A stretch of DNA of 64,000 nucleotides, from contig QHSC01000092.1 in NCBI GenBank assembly GCA_003220345.1, forward strand, positions 1 through 64,000, in the 5' to 3' direction. The notes beneath the pieces are model-generated. The model searched no databases. It was not told where the DNA came from and saw only the letters and a program-made list of their open reading frames with translations. The stretch is from Candidatus Rokuibacteriota bacterium. GTDB taxonomy: Bacteria; Methylomirabilota; Methylomirabilia; Rokubacteriales; CSP1-6. The stretch's first letter is position 1; each line of letters starts with the position of its first letter. Below, one piece after another: positions 39,818 to 49,240 of the stretch. A program made the translations under genes and the position numbers.

Positions 39818-40439
39818 AGTCATTCGCGCCTACGACGACTGGATCGTCCGCGGCTACTGCTGGGGGCGCTTCTGGATCCTTCGCCAGCGCTTTCTGGACG
39901 AGATCGGCCAGTATCTACCCGAGCGCGGACGAGTGCTCGATCTCGGCTGTGGATTCGGCCTCTTCTCGCTGTACTACGCCAGCGTGCTGCCGGAGGTCAG
40001 GCTCCAGGGGCTGGACCGCAATCCGCGTCGCATCGCCATGGCGCAAGCGGCGGCGCGGCGGCTCGGCCTGACCAATGTGAGCTACGACGTGGGCGACGTC
40101 ATGGACTTTCGCGGCGGGGAACGGGTTGACGCGGTCTACATGCTCGACATCGTGCACCACATTCCTGCCGACGCCGTTCGGCCCCTTCTCGAGCAGGTTG
40201 CCAAGGTCCTGCCGGCGGGCGGGCTCCTCCTGATCAAGGACGTGGACCGGACGCCCGCCTACAAGCGATGGTTCACGCATGTCCTCGACAAGGTCATGGA
40301 TCCGGGCACGCCCGTGCGCTACTGGGACGCGGATGAGCTGATGGCCACGCTGACCGAGAGCGGCTTCGGCGTCCGTCGTCACCTCATGGTGGACATCTTG
40401 CCGTACCCGCACATTCTCTACATTTGCGTGCGCCAGTGA
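39795..40439 (+). CDS. Class I SAM-dependent methyltransferase
   Basis: RVLDLGCGFGLFSLYYASVLPEVRLQGLDRNPRRI; VYMLDIVHHIP. ATG at 39795 overlaps the upstream gene. Confidence 0.9.
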   Translation: MRSEAVRRVIRAYDDWIVRGYCWGRFWILRQRFLDEIGQYLPERGRVLDLGCGFGLFSLYYASVLPEVRLQGLDRNPRRIAMAQAAARRLGLTNVSYDVGDVMDFRGGERVDAVYMLDIVHHIPADAVRPLLEQVAKVLPAGGLLLIKDVDRTPAYKRWFTHVLDKVMDPGTPVRYWDADELMATLTESGFGVRRHLMVDILPYPHILYICVRQ

Positions 40440-41158
40440 TGGCGCCGCCGCTCCTTCTGCAGGCGCAGGGGCTGACCGCGGGCTACGGCAAGATGCCCAT
40501 CCTCCATGACGTCTCCCTCGACGTGCGCGCGGGCGAGATGGTCAGCATCATCGGCCCCAACGGCGCCGGCAAGTCGACCGCGCTCAAGAGCATCGTCGGC
40601 TTCGTGAAGGTCTCGAGCGGGCACGTGCGCTTCGACGGCCAGGAGATCACCGGGCTGCGGCCCGATCAGGTCTTGCCTCGCGGCCTCGCCTACGTGCCCC
40701 AGGGGCGGATCGTCTTCCCGCAGATGACCGTGCTCGAGAACCTCGAGATGGGGGGCTACATCGAGCGCGATGGGCAGCGCATCCGCAAAGCCCTCGAGCA
40801 GGTCTTCGGCCTCTTCCCCATCCTGGGCGAGCGGCAGCGCCAGAAGGCGGGCACCATGTCGGGCGGCGAGCAGCAGATGGTCGCCATCGCCCGCGCCCTC
40901 ATGACCCGGCCCAAGCTCATCCTCCTGGACGAGCCGTCGCTGGGGCTCTCGCCCAAGTTCGTCTCGCTGATCTTCGACAAGCTCATGGCCATGAAGCACT
41001 CGGGCTACACCCTCGTGGTCGTGGAGCAGAACGCGGCCAAGGCGCTGGCTGTGGCCGATCGCGGCTATGTCCTCGAGCTCGGCAGGAACCGCTTCGAGGG
41101 GACGGGCGCGGCGCTGCTGGCCGACCCTGAGGTGAAGCGTCTTTACCTCGGCGGGTAA
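40439..41158 (+). CDS. livF: Branched-chain amino acid-type ABC transporter ATP-binding protein (LivF)
   Basis: LTAGYGKMPILHDVSLDVRAGEMVSIIGPNGAGKSTALKSIVGF; MSGGEQQMVAIARALMTRPKLILLDEPSLGLSP. Confidence 0.94.
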   Translation: MAPPLLLQAQGLTAGYGKMPILHDVSLDVRAGEMVSIIGPNGAGKSTALKSIVGFVKVSSGHVRFDGQEITGLRPDQVLPRGLAYVPQGRIVFPQMTVLENLEMGGYIERDGQRIRKALEQVFGLFPILGERQRQKAGTMSGGEQQMVAIARALMTRPKLILLDEPSLGLSPKFVSLIFDKLMAMKHSGYTLVVVEQNAAKALAVADRGYVLELGRNRFEGTGAALLADPEVKRLYLGG

Positions 41159-41201
41159 TTTCTGTATGGTGTACCGGGCTCAAGGGAGGAGATAGACTCG
41201 A

Positions 41202-42305
41202 ATGGATCGTTTGTTGCGGCCTTCTGCCGCCGCCGGCCTCGTCATCGCCATTGCCTTCATCGCTCTGCTGGTCGGGTTCCCGAGCTTGGCCGCCCGGATG
41301 TCAGCCAATCGCGTTCAAGCCGCCACCGCGCCCTCTTCCGGCAAGACGGCCTCCACGGAACCGGCCAAAGTCGAGCACGCCGGCGGCGGGCACGCGGGCT
41401 TCACGGACAAGGCCATCCTCGAGCGGGGCAAGCAGACCTACACGAAATATTGCGCCTCGTGTCACGGCGACGCGGGCCTGGGCGATGGCCCGGGGGGCGC
41501 CAACCTTCCCATCAAGCCGCAGAATCTCACGCTCGGCGCGGTGATGAACCCCCTGCCCGATCACTTCCTGCACAAGATCATCGCGGATGGGCCCCAGGCG
41601 GTCGGGCTGTCCGAGCTGATGCCGCCCTTCAAGCCGCAGCTGGGAGATCGTGCGATCGACGAGGTCATCGCGTATGTCCGTACTCTGGCCAATCCGCCCT
41701 ACGAGCCCGAGCGGGTGCTGCCGGTGGCGGAGAAGCGTGAGGGTCCCGTCCAGCCCATCCTGTTCAGCCACGTCATCCACGCGGGGTCGTATCGCCTCGA
41801 CTGCCAGTACTGTCACACGGGCGCCCGGCGGAGCAGCTCGGCCGGCTTGCCGTCGGTGGAGCGATGCATGGGGTGTCACAAGATCGTGGCCGCCCAGGGC
41901 AACGCGCAGGTGCAGAAGCTTCACGCGTTCTGGGAAAAGCAGCAGCCCATCCCGTGGGTGCGCATCTTCAAGATTCCCGAGCATGCGCAGTTCCCCCACA
42001 AGAATCACATCGCGGCGGGGCTCCAGTGCCAGACCTGTCACGGCCGCATCGAGGCCATGGAGCAGGTGCACGCCAAGACGGGACAGAACATCGTCAACGA
42101 TCTGGCCAACCTCTCCGGGATGGCGATTCCGCCCACGAAGCTGACCATGGGCTGGTGCGTCGAGTGCCATCGCGCGGTGAACGACAAGGGCGTGCAGGCG
42201 GTCCAGCCCGTGGCCGACGCCTGGGGCTCGGCACCCAGGCCGCCGACGGCGGACGACACGAAGCCGCGCAAGGCGCCGCTGGAGTGCGTGGCCTGCCACC
42301 ATTGA
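41202..42305 (+). CDS. Hexaheme cytochrome c: N-terminal monoheme cytochrome c fused to ActA-like pentaheme domain
   Basis: Six CxxCH motifs: CASCH, CQYCH, CMGCH, CQTCH, CVECH, CVACH; N-terminal TM/signal; DCQYCHTGARRSSSAGLPSVERCMGCHK...KQQPIPWVRIFKIPEHAQFPHKNHIAAGLQCQTCHG...LTMGWCVECHR is the ActA (alternative complex III) pattern. Confidence 0.85.
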   Translation: MDRLLRPSAAAGLVIAIAFIALLVGFPSLAARMSANRVQAATAPSSGKTASTEPAKVEHAGGGHAGFTDKAILERGKQTYTKYCASCHGDAGLGDGPGGANLPIKPQNLTLGAVMNPLPDHFLHKIIADGPQAVGLSELMPPFKPQLGDRAIDEVIAYVRTLANPPYEPERVLPVAEKREGPVQPILFSHVIHAGSYRLDCQYCHTGARRSSSAGLPSVERCMGCHKIVAAQGNAQVQKLHAFWEKQQPIPWVRIFKIPEHAQFPHKNHIAAGLQCQTCHGRIEAMEQVHAKTGQNIVNDLANLSGMAIPPTKLTMGWCVECHRAVNDKGVQAVQPVADAWGSAPRPPTADDTKPRKAPLECVACHH

Positions 42306-42366
42306 TGGCGGGCTACCCGCGGTAGGAAGCCTTCCCACCTAGCCGAACGAGCTGCAAGACCGACCC

Positions 42367-43278
42367 GTGTCTCCTCGCTCCCACAAGTTCGTCCAGGTGG
42401 ATGTGTTCACCGACCGCGTGTTCGGTGGCAATCCGCTCGCCGTGCTCCTCGACGCGCGCGGGCTCGACGACGCCCTCATGCAGCAGATCGCGCGCGAGAT
42501 GAATCTCTCCGAGACTGTCTTTCTGTTCCCGCCCACGCGCCCTGACTGCGTCGCCGCCCTCCGGATCTTCACGCCGGCTCGCGAGGTGCCCTTCGCCGGG
42601 CATCCGACCATCGGCACCACGTGGGTCCTGGCCGCCCGGGGCATGGCGCCCAAGGGCGCGGCCCGCTTCACCCTGGAGGAAAAGATCGGACCCGTGCCCG
42701 TCGAGCTCGAAGGCGATCCGGGGCGCCCGAGCTTCATCTGGATGAGCCAGCAGGACGCGACCTTCGATCCCGCCCTCGAGAACCGCGAGGCCGTCGCCCG
42801 CGCGCTCGGCCTCACTGCGGCCGACCTCTGGCCCGCCGTCCCCATCCAGCCCGGCTCCACCGGCAACAAGTTTCTCTTCGTGCCGCTGCGCGACAAGGCG
42901 ACGGTGGACCGCGCCGTCCTCGACGTGCGCGCCATGCTGGAGGCCATGGGCGAGCGGCCGCGCATGGGCATCTTCGTCTTCGCTCCCGATCCGGACGCCG
43001 CGGCAGGCCGCGTGTACTCGCGCATGTTCGGCCCGCACAGCTCGGGCATTCCGGAGGACCCGGCCACGGGCTCGGCCAGCGGCCCGCTCGGCGCCTACCT
43101 CGTGCTGAACGGGATGGTGAAGGGGTCGGGCGACGTGAAGATCGTGAGCGAGCAGGGAGCCAAGATGGGCCGGCAGAGCTTCGTGCACATCCGGCTCGCC
43201 ACGCGCGGCGGCGCCGTGACCGACATCAGAGTGGGCGGCGGCGTGGTGCCCGTGCTCGAGGGCGAATTGAGGATCTGA
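42367..43278 (+). CDS. PhzF family isomerase/epimerase
   Basis: VDVFTDRVFGGNPLAVLLDARGL...EMNLSETVFLFPP...REVPFAGHPTIGTTWVLA. Confidence 0.95.
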   Translation: MSPRSHKFVQVDVFTDRVFGGNPLAVLLDARGLDDALMQQIAREMNLSETVFLFPPTRPDCVAALRIFTPAREVPFAGHPTIGTTWVLAARGMAPKGAARFTLEEKIGPVPVELEGDPGRPSFIWMSQQDATFDPALENREAVARALGLTAADLWPAVPIQPGSTGNKFLFVPLRDKATVDRAVLDVRAMLEAMGERPRMGIFVFAPDPDAAAGRVYSRMFGPHSSGIPEDPATGSASGPLGAYLVLNGMVKGSGDVKIVSEQGAKMGRQSFVHIRLATRGGAVTDIRVGGGVVPVLEGELRI

Positions 43279-43282
43279 TCCG

Positions 43283-44644
43283 TCACGTGGTAGGCGAGAG
43301 AATCGCGGTCAGGCTCCGGAGGTCGGGGCAGCCGTCGAGCGTTTCGACCATCTGGCGCACGGAGTCGACGCGGTCCTCGGCGAGGACCAGTCGCGCGCAG
43401 TCGCGGAACTTCTCGCGCAACTGATCGATGGTCAACGGATGGCTGGGATGGCCCGGCACCGGGCGCGGGCCCAGAGCGACCTCGCGGCCGTCCCGCAGCT
43501 GAAGCGTGACACGCGTCCACATGTGGCGCTCGAGCTCGCTGGGGATCTCCGGATCCACCACCATGCGCGTGCGCTTCATCAGCTCCCGGATGGCCGGATC
43601 CTGCGCCTTGTCGTCCTGGAAGGTCTGCATGCCGACCTTGCCCTCGCAGAGGGCCGCTGCGGCGGAGAACTCGCCCGAGAACTTGGCCTCGAGTCCGCTC
43701 TTCGGGTTCGAGTGGATGAGGATGCGCGGCACGGTCGGATGCACGCCGATGGTGACCCGGGCGATATCGTCGGGCGCGACCCGGAGGGTCCGCTGGAGCT
43801 CGAGGGCGCTGTCGATGATGGAGTGAGTGCAGGCGCAGGACGGATAGGGCTTGACGGCCACGCCCGTGGTCAGGATCTTCCAGGGCGCCCCCAGCCGCTC
43901 GAGGGCGCTCTCCTCTCGCTTCCCGGCGCTCAGGACGGCGAGGTAGCCCTGCGGTCCCTCGATGGCCTGCTCGGAGGCAGTGAAGCCTTCGCGGGCGAGC
44001 AGCGCCGAGAGCACTCCGCTGCGCGCCGCGTGGCCGGCGTGAAAGGGCTTGGTCATGGTGCCGAAGTTTTCCTTGAGCCCCGAGGCCTGGGTGGCCGCGA
44101 TGGCCAGCGCCGTCCGGGTCTGCGCGCCGTCGAGCCCGAGGAGCCGGGAGGCCGCGGCCGCCGCGCCGATCGCCCCCAGCGTCCCCGTGGCGTGGAAGCC
44201 CTTCTCGTAGTGCGCGGGGTTGATCACCTCGGCGAGCGTCGTCTCGACCTCGAAGCCGAGCAGGAAGGCGTGCACGAGCGCGCGGCCGTCCGCGAGCGCC
44301 AGCTCGCCGGCCGCGAGGGCCGCCGAGAGGACGGGCGCCGAGGGGTGGCCCAGCATGGCGAAGTTGGTGTCGTCGAAGTCGAGCGCGTGCGCGGCGGTGC
44401 CATTGGCGAGGGCGGCCCACACGGCGCCCGTGCGTCGCCGCGTGCCCACGATGGTGGCGAGGGGCGCGCCGCCCTCGCTTTCCGCGATCTGCTGAACGAT
44501 CCGCGCTGCCGGCTCCGCGGAGCCCGCGAGCATGACGCCCACGCAGTCGAGAATGGCGCGACGCGCGGCGTCCACGGCGGCGACGGGGCAGTCTTCCCAG
44601 CGGCTCTTGACGATGAACTCGGCGATCACGGAGGTGGCGCGCAT
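43283..44644 (-). CDS. MmgE/PrpD family protein
   Basis: ALANGTAAHALDFDDTNFAMLGHPSAPVLSAALA; KPYPSCACTHSIIDSALEL. Confidence 0.95.
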   Translation of the reverse strand: MRATSVIAEFIVKSRWEDCPVAAVDAARRAILDCVGVMLAGSAEPAARIVQQIAESEGGAPLATIVGTRRRTGAVWAALANGTAAHALDFDDTNFAMLGHPSAPVLSAALAAGELALADGRALVHAFLLGFEVETTLAEVINPAHYEKGFHATGTLGAIGAAAAASRLLGLDGAQTRTALAIAATQASGLKENFGTMTKPFHAGHAARSGVLSALLAREGFTASEQAIEGPQGYLAVLSAGKREESALERLGAPWKILTTGVAVKPYPSCACTHSIIDSALELQRTLRVAPDDIARVTIGVHPTVPRILIHSNPKSGLEAKFSGEFSAAAALCEGKVGMQTFQDDKAQDPAIRELMKRTRMVVDPEIPSELERHMWTRVTLQLRDGREVALGPRPVPGHPSHPLTIDQLREKFRDCARLVLAEDRVDSVRQMVETLDGCPDLRSLTAILSPTT

Positions 44645-44686
44645 GAGCCAGAGCCTAGCACAGGTCTGTTATCATCGCCCCTGGCC

Positions 44687-46030
44687 ATGCTCTTTCGCGT
44701 CGCACTGTTCCTTGTCATCGGCTCGCTCGCCGCCGCTCCCCGGCCCGCGCTCGCGCAGATGTTCTTCTCCGCGAAGCCGGACGCGCCATTCACGGTCGGG
44801 CCCCTGACGGTGCGGGCCACCGTCACCCCGGCCCTCGGGCCCGTCGACGTGTCCGTCCTCTGGTCCCTCGACATGCCGTCCGGCAAGAGCCGCGGGGGGA
44901 TCGAGCAGGACCTCTTCCTCCTCTGGCCCGGGGAGATCTCGAGTCCGATCGACAAGAAGCCCAACGACAAGACTCTCGAGCAGTATGTCGAGCAGCGCGG
45001 CTTCGCCGCCACCGGCGGTGGCCGGCTACCCCTCTACGCTCTCAACCTCTACGCGCAGGGCGCGGACGCGGCGCCCAAGCTCGTCGGGGAGCTGCCCTTC
45101 GTGACTTTCGTGCAGGACAGCCACGCGCTGGGGCTGAGCCCGCCCGCGAGCTGGATCCGCATCCCGTGGATGCCCCAGATGGCCGACCGCGTCTTCATGA
45201 TGGAGCTGCGCATGCGGGTGGCCGGAATCATCAAGCCCAAACGGGTCGGCTGGATCGAGAGCGTCTTCGCGGGTGACCGCCACGAGCTCCAGCTCTCCTT
45301 CCACGAGGTGCGCGACCGGCCCGTCTTCCCGATGTATGCCGAGCACCGCGACCGCGCGCTCCGGCTGGCCGACGCCCCCGCCGAGCTCGTGGCCCACTTC
45401 GCACAGTCCGACTCATTGCGCATCGCGGAGATCTATCCGCCCACCAGCATCCGGCGCCTCAGCGAGACTCTCGAGACCACGGAGGTGGTCTCGCTCTTCC
45501 TGGGTGCCACCGAGGGCACGGTTCCTCAGCACCTGGAGGTGCAATTCGGTTACTATTCCCGGCTGCAGGGCCTCCTGCTCGTGGCGATACCGCTGCTGCT
45601 GCTGGCCGCCGGCCCCGCTCTCGGCCCCATACTCGGCCGCGCCGCCTCGAGGGTGATCGCCGGCCTCACCGCGCGCATCCAGTGGACGCCGCGGGGCGTG
45701 GGGCGATCACGCCACGGGGGTGTCCTGCTGGGCCGGGAGGTGCTCGAACGCATCAAGCCGGGCGTTACGACCGTCGAAGAAGTCCTCGCCCTCTGTGGCC
45801 CGGAGGTCGAGGAGCAGCAGCGCCTGGACGATCCGGATCATCGGACGCTCGTGTACCGAGGATGGCGCGCGGAGCCCATGACCCGCCGTCTCATCGGCTG
45901 GCTCTCGATAGTACAAGGCTGGAATATCGTTTCCCACGAAGTGCGCATCGAGGTGGAGCGGGGCGTGGTCAAGAACGTGCAGGCTCATGTACGGCGGAAC
46001 CGATCCGCCCGCCCGGAGCCGCCCGCATGA
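44687..46030 (+). CDS. Conserved hypothetical membrane protein with C-terminal SmpA/BamE-like motif
   Basis: Signal peptide MLFRVALFLVIGSLAAAPRPALA; TM LLLVAIPLLLLAAGPALGPILG; IKPGVTTVEEVLALCGPEVEEQQ resembles SmpA/OmlA repeats. The ORF call starts 1.2 kb upstream in antisense sequence. Confidence 0.75.
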   Translation: MLFRVALFLVIGSLAAAPRPALAQMFFSAKPDAPFTVGPLTVRATVTPALGPVDVSVLWSLDMPSGKSRGGIEQDLFLLWPGEISSPIDKKPNDKTLEQYVEQRGFAATGGGRLPLYALNLYAQGADAAPKLVGELPFVTFVQDSHALGLSPPASWIRIPWMPQMADRVFMMELRMRVAGIIKPKRVGWIESVFAGDRHELQLSFHEVRDRPVFPMYAEHRDRALRLADAPAELVAHFAQSDSLRIAEIYPPTSIRRLSETLETTEVVSLFLGATEGTVPQHLEVQFGYYSRLQGLLLVAIPLLLLAAGPALGPILGRAASRVIAGLTARIQWTPRGVGRSRHGGVLLGREVLERIKPGVTTVEEVLALCGPEVEEQQRLDDPDHRTLVYRGWRAEPMTRRLIGWLSIVQGWNIVSHEVRIEVERGVVKNVQAHVRRNRSARPEPPA

Positions 46031-46090
46031 ACGCTCACGAGAGGCAGGGCCGGCCGCAGACGTGACCGGCACGAACGAGGAGGAACGCTG

Positions 46091-47740
46091 ATGGACGAGC
46101 CACAGGTCTCATCGATAAGCCGTCGCGATCTGCTGAAGCTGGGAGGGGCCGCCATCGCTGCCGGCTCCGGGCTCCCGCTCCTGGATCCGAAGCCGGCGAC
46201 GGCCCAGACCCCCAAGCGGGGCGGCACCTTCCGCCTCCGCATCCACGTGGCGCCCGTCCACTTCGATCCCCAGCAGACGGTGGCCTTTCCCACCATGCAG
46301 GCGATGTCCTTCACCCATAGCCGGCTCGTGAAGGTCAAGGCGGGCTCCTCGGTGAAGCCAGGTACGCAGCCGCTCGAGGCTGATCTGGCCGAGTCCTGGA
46401 CCCAGCCCAACGACACCACGTACATCTTCAAGCTGCGGCGCGGTGCGCGCTGGCATGCAAAGCCACCCGTCAACGGACGCGAGGTGACGGCGGAGGACGT
46501 CAAGTACAGCTACGAGCGCTTCCTCCTGCCCGCCAATCCCAACCGCGGCCTGCTCGAGCAGGTGGACAAGATCGAGGCGGTGGACCGGCACACGGTCAAG
46601 TTCACGCTCAAGGAGCCCTTCGCGTGGTTCCTCGACTCGCTCGCGTCACCCTCGACGTGGATTATCGCCAAGGAAGCCGTGGAGCAGTACGGCGACCTCA
46701 AGCGGCCCGAGAGCTGCGTCGGGACGGGACCGTGGATGCTCGAGCGCTACGAGCCCAACGTGCGATGCACCTGGGTGCGCAACCCCAACTACTTCATCCC
46801 CGGGCTGCCCTACGTCGACAACGTCGAGGTGTCGATCGAGACCGACCCCGCCACCGCGCTGGCGGTGTGGCTGTCCGGCCGCTACGATTTCGCCCCCGAG
46901 TACGGGATGGTCGTGCGCCGGAGCGATCTCGAGGCGGCCAAGCAGCGCAAGCCGAATCTGCAGATGCAGGACTACATCGTCGTCTTCGGGGGCATCACGT
47001 GGGCGAAGTTCGACCAGGATCCCTTCAAGGATCTCCGCGTGCGTCGAGCCCTCCAGATCGCCACCAACTGGCGAGAGGTGCTCGAGACCAACGCGTGGTC
47101 TCAGGGTCGGGGGGCGCCCAACCCGGCCATTCCCGCCGCCTTCAAGGACTGGTCCCTTCCCATCGACCAGCTGCCGCCCGAGAGCCGGAGGCTCTACGAC
47201 TTCGACCCGCAGGAGGCGAAGAGGCTCCTGACGGAGGCCGGTCACTCGAGCGGGTTCAAGACCACGCTGGAGACGACGGCGGGATACGGGCCCGACTACA
47301 TCGACGCCGTTCAGGTCACGGTGGCGGGATGGAAGAAGGCCGGCATCGACGCGGAGATCAAGCTCAAGGAGTACGGCGCCTTCATCTCGAGCACGATCTT
47401 CGGCAAGTTCGACAAGATGGGCGGCGGGCTCTTCGGGGGCTGGACCGATCCCGACAGCTATCTGTATCGCTACTTCTTGCCGGGGCAGCCGCTCAACGCC
47501 TCGGGAGTCAACGATCCCAAGCTCACGGAGATGATCAAGCTCCAGCGTCGCACGTTCAACGTCGCCAAGCGCCGCGAGATGATCTACGACATCCAGCGTT
47601 ACATCTCCCAGCACGTCTGGGCGCTGTACGGGCCGTCCGTCAGCGCGGTCGCCGCCTGGGAGCCCTACGTCAAGAACTTCGGGCCCAACATCGGTCACGA
47701 CTATGGCGGGCGCCTCATGGTCGCCTGGCTGGATCGCTGA
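46091..47740 (+). CDS. ABC transporter substrate-binding protein, family 5 (Dpp/Opp type), Tat signal
   Basis: SRRDLLKLGGAAIAAGSGLPLL Tat motif; GGTFRLRI...LAESWTQPNDTTYIFKLRRGARWHAKPPVNGREVTAEDVKYSYERF. Confidence 0.94.
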   Translation: MDEPQVSSISRRDLLKLGGAAIAAGSGLPLLDPKPATAQTPKRGGTFRLRIHVAPVHFDPQQTVAFPTMQAMSFTHSRLVKVKAGSSVKPGTQPLEADLAESWTQPNDTTYIFKLRRGARWHAKPPVNGREVTAEDVKYSYERFLLPANPNRGLLEQVDKIEAVDRHTVKFTLKEPFAWFLDSLASPSTWIIAKEAVEQYGDLKRPESCVGTGPWMLERYEPNVRCTWVRNPNYFIPGLPYVDNVEVSIETDPATALAVWLSGRYDFAPEYGMVVRRSDLEAAKQRKPNLQMQDYIVVFGGITWAKFDQDPFKDLRVRRALQIATNWREVLETNAWSQGRGAPNPAIPAAFKDWSLPIDQLPPESRRLYDFDPQEAKRLLTEAGHSSGFKTTLETTAGYGPDYIDAVQVTVAGWKKAGIDAEIKLKEYGAFISSTIFGKFDKMGGGLFGGWTDPDSYLYRYFLPGQPLNASGVNDPKLTEMIKLQRRTFNVAKRREMIYDIQRYISQHVWALYGPSVSAVAAWEPYVKNFGPNIGHDYGGRLMVAWLDR

Positions 47741-47743
47741 GGC

Positions 47744-48571
47744 ATGAAGCTCAAGGACAAGGTAGCGCTGGTGACGGGCGCGGGCTCGGGCATCGGCCGC
47801 GCCATCGCGCAGCTCTTCGCCGAGGAAGGCGCGCGCGTCATCGCCAACGACGTGCGTGAAGAGGCCGCGAAGGAGACGGTGGCGGCGATCTCCTCCGGGG
47901 GATGCGCCATCCAGGCCGACGTCGCCGACAGCGCGCAGGTCAGGGCGATGTTCGCGCAGATCGAGCGCGAGTTCGGGACGCTGGACGTGCTCGTCAACAA
48001 CGCGGGGATCGGGACGGCGGGCAGCTCGGGCGCGAATCGAGACAGGATTCGCGAGCGGTCCGACGCGCGGATGGCCGAGATGCTGAGCGGCCAGGGCATC
48101 CAGACCCACTGGGACATCACCCAGGAGATGAGCGACGAGGCCTGGCATCGCATGATCGCCGTGCACCTGAACGGGACGTTCTTCTGCACGCGCGAGGCCC
48201 TCAAGCTCATGAGCCGGCGCAACCAGGGCGCCATCATCAACATGTCGAGCGTGGCCGCCCTCATGGGGCTCGACACCGTGCCGCACTACAGCGCGGCCAA
48301 GGCGGGCATCCTGGGATTCACCCGCGCCGTCGCCCGCGAGATGGGCTCGCGCAAGATCCGCGTCAACGCCATCTGCCCCGGCTTCATCGACACGCCCATG
48401 ACCCAGCCCATCTCGCCGATGATGCGCGCGGCCACCGTCGCGCGCACCCCACTCGGCCGCTGGGCGGAGCCCGTGGAGGTGGCCAGGACCGCCCTCTTCC
48501 TCGCCTCCGACGACAGCGCCTTCTTCACGGGCCAGTGGCTCTCCCCCAACGGCGGCCTCTTCATCGGCTGA
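47744..48571 (+). CDS. SDR family oxidoreductase
   Basis: VALVTGAGSGIGRAIAQLFAEEGARVI; VLVNNAGIG; YSAAKAGILGFTRAVAREMGSRKIRVNAICPGFIDTPM. Confidence 0.95.
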   Translation: MKLKDKVALVTGAGSGIGRAIAQLFAEEGARVIANDVREEAAKETVAAISSGGCAIQADVADSAQVRAMFAQIEREFGTLDVLVNNAGIGTAGSSGANRDRIRERSDARMAEMLSGQGIQTHWDITQEMSDEAWHRMIAVHLNGTFFCTREALKLMSRRNQGAIINMSSVAALMGLDTVPHYSAAKAGILGFTRAVAREMGSRKIRVNAICPGFIDTPMTQPISPMMRAATVARTPLGRWAEPVEVARTALFLASDDSAFFTGQWLSPNGGLFIG

Positions 48572-48578
48572 GCGGGGC

Positions 48579-48685
48579 TGAGCGGGGTCAGGTCTCACAT
48601 TCCAACATCCAACGGTCTATTCTTGAGGGCCCGACGCCGCGCGCCTCGTCCAAATGTTGGAATGTGAGACCTGACCCCCCGCTCA
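48579..48685. repeat. Palindromic GGGGTCAGGTCTCACA element, copy 1 (REP-like); lies between convergent genes
   Basis: Left arm tgagcggggtcaggtctcacattccaacat (48579-48608); right arm atgttggaatgtgagacctgaccccccgctca (48654-48685). Confidence 0.9.
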
Positions 48686-49240
48686 ATCGATGCGAAAGCG
48701 GGCCCGGATTTCGTCGGGGCGCTCGGAGTAGGGCGGGATCGCCTCGGCCGGATCGAACGCCACTTCCACCACGAGCACGGCCGGCTCGCCGGCAGATCGC
48801 GCATTCGGAAAGGTCGCGCGAAGGCCGGCCACGTCGCGCACGCTCTCCACGTGGCGAATGCCCGCCGCGCGGGCGAGGGCCGCCCAGTCGACGGGCGCGG
48901 GAGGCAGCGCCTGGCCGCCGGAAGACTCATAGCGCCCGTTGACCCAGAGCAGGATGCTGAGGTTCGGAGGGCGGGCGGCGGCCACGGTGGCCAGCACATT
49001 GGGACTCATCAGGAGCGAGCCGTCTCCCTCGAGGGCGACCAGGTGGCGATCCGGACGCTGCAGGGCCATGCCCAGCGCGAGCGGAATGGCCGCCCCCATG
49101 GAGTCGCAAAGCGCGAAGACGGGGCTGGGCACCTCCATGTGGGGCAGATAGCGCGCGTTGGCGCCCAGACAGGAGACGAGAACGTCGCGCGGCGTCAGCA
49201 TGGACACCAGCGCGTCGAGGAGCGGCTTGCGCGCGCTCAC
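48683..49240 (-). CDS. TPP-binding decarboxylase beta-type subunit (sulfopyruvate/phosphonopyruvate decarboxylase-like)
   Basis: SCLGANARYLPHM...MGAAIPLALGMALQRPDRHLVALEGDGSLLMSPNVLATVAAARPPNLSILLWVNGRYESSGGQ TPP motif GDGS...N. GTG start at 49240. Confidence 0.82.
   Translation of the reverse strand: MSARKPLLDALVSMLTPRDVLVSCLGANARYLPHMEVPSPVFALCDSMGAAIPLALGMALQRPDRHLVALEGDGSLLMSPNVLATVAAARPPNLSILLWVNGRYESSGGQALPPAPVDWAALARAAGIRHVESVRDVAGLRATFPNARSAGEPAVLVVEVAFDPAEAIPPYSERPDEIRARFRID

Noticed and set aside
43439-44686. N-terminal 400+ aa extension of the 44687-46030 gene
   Set aside because: It is antisense to PrpD; a signal peptide at 44687 marks the real start.
47744-48571. Insertion of about 35 residues after NNAGIG in this SDR (SSGANRDRIRERSDARMAEMLSGQGIQTHWD)
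   Set aside because: SDR loops vary widely here; catalytic YxxxK is intact, so not treated as a separate finding.
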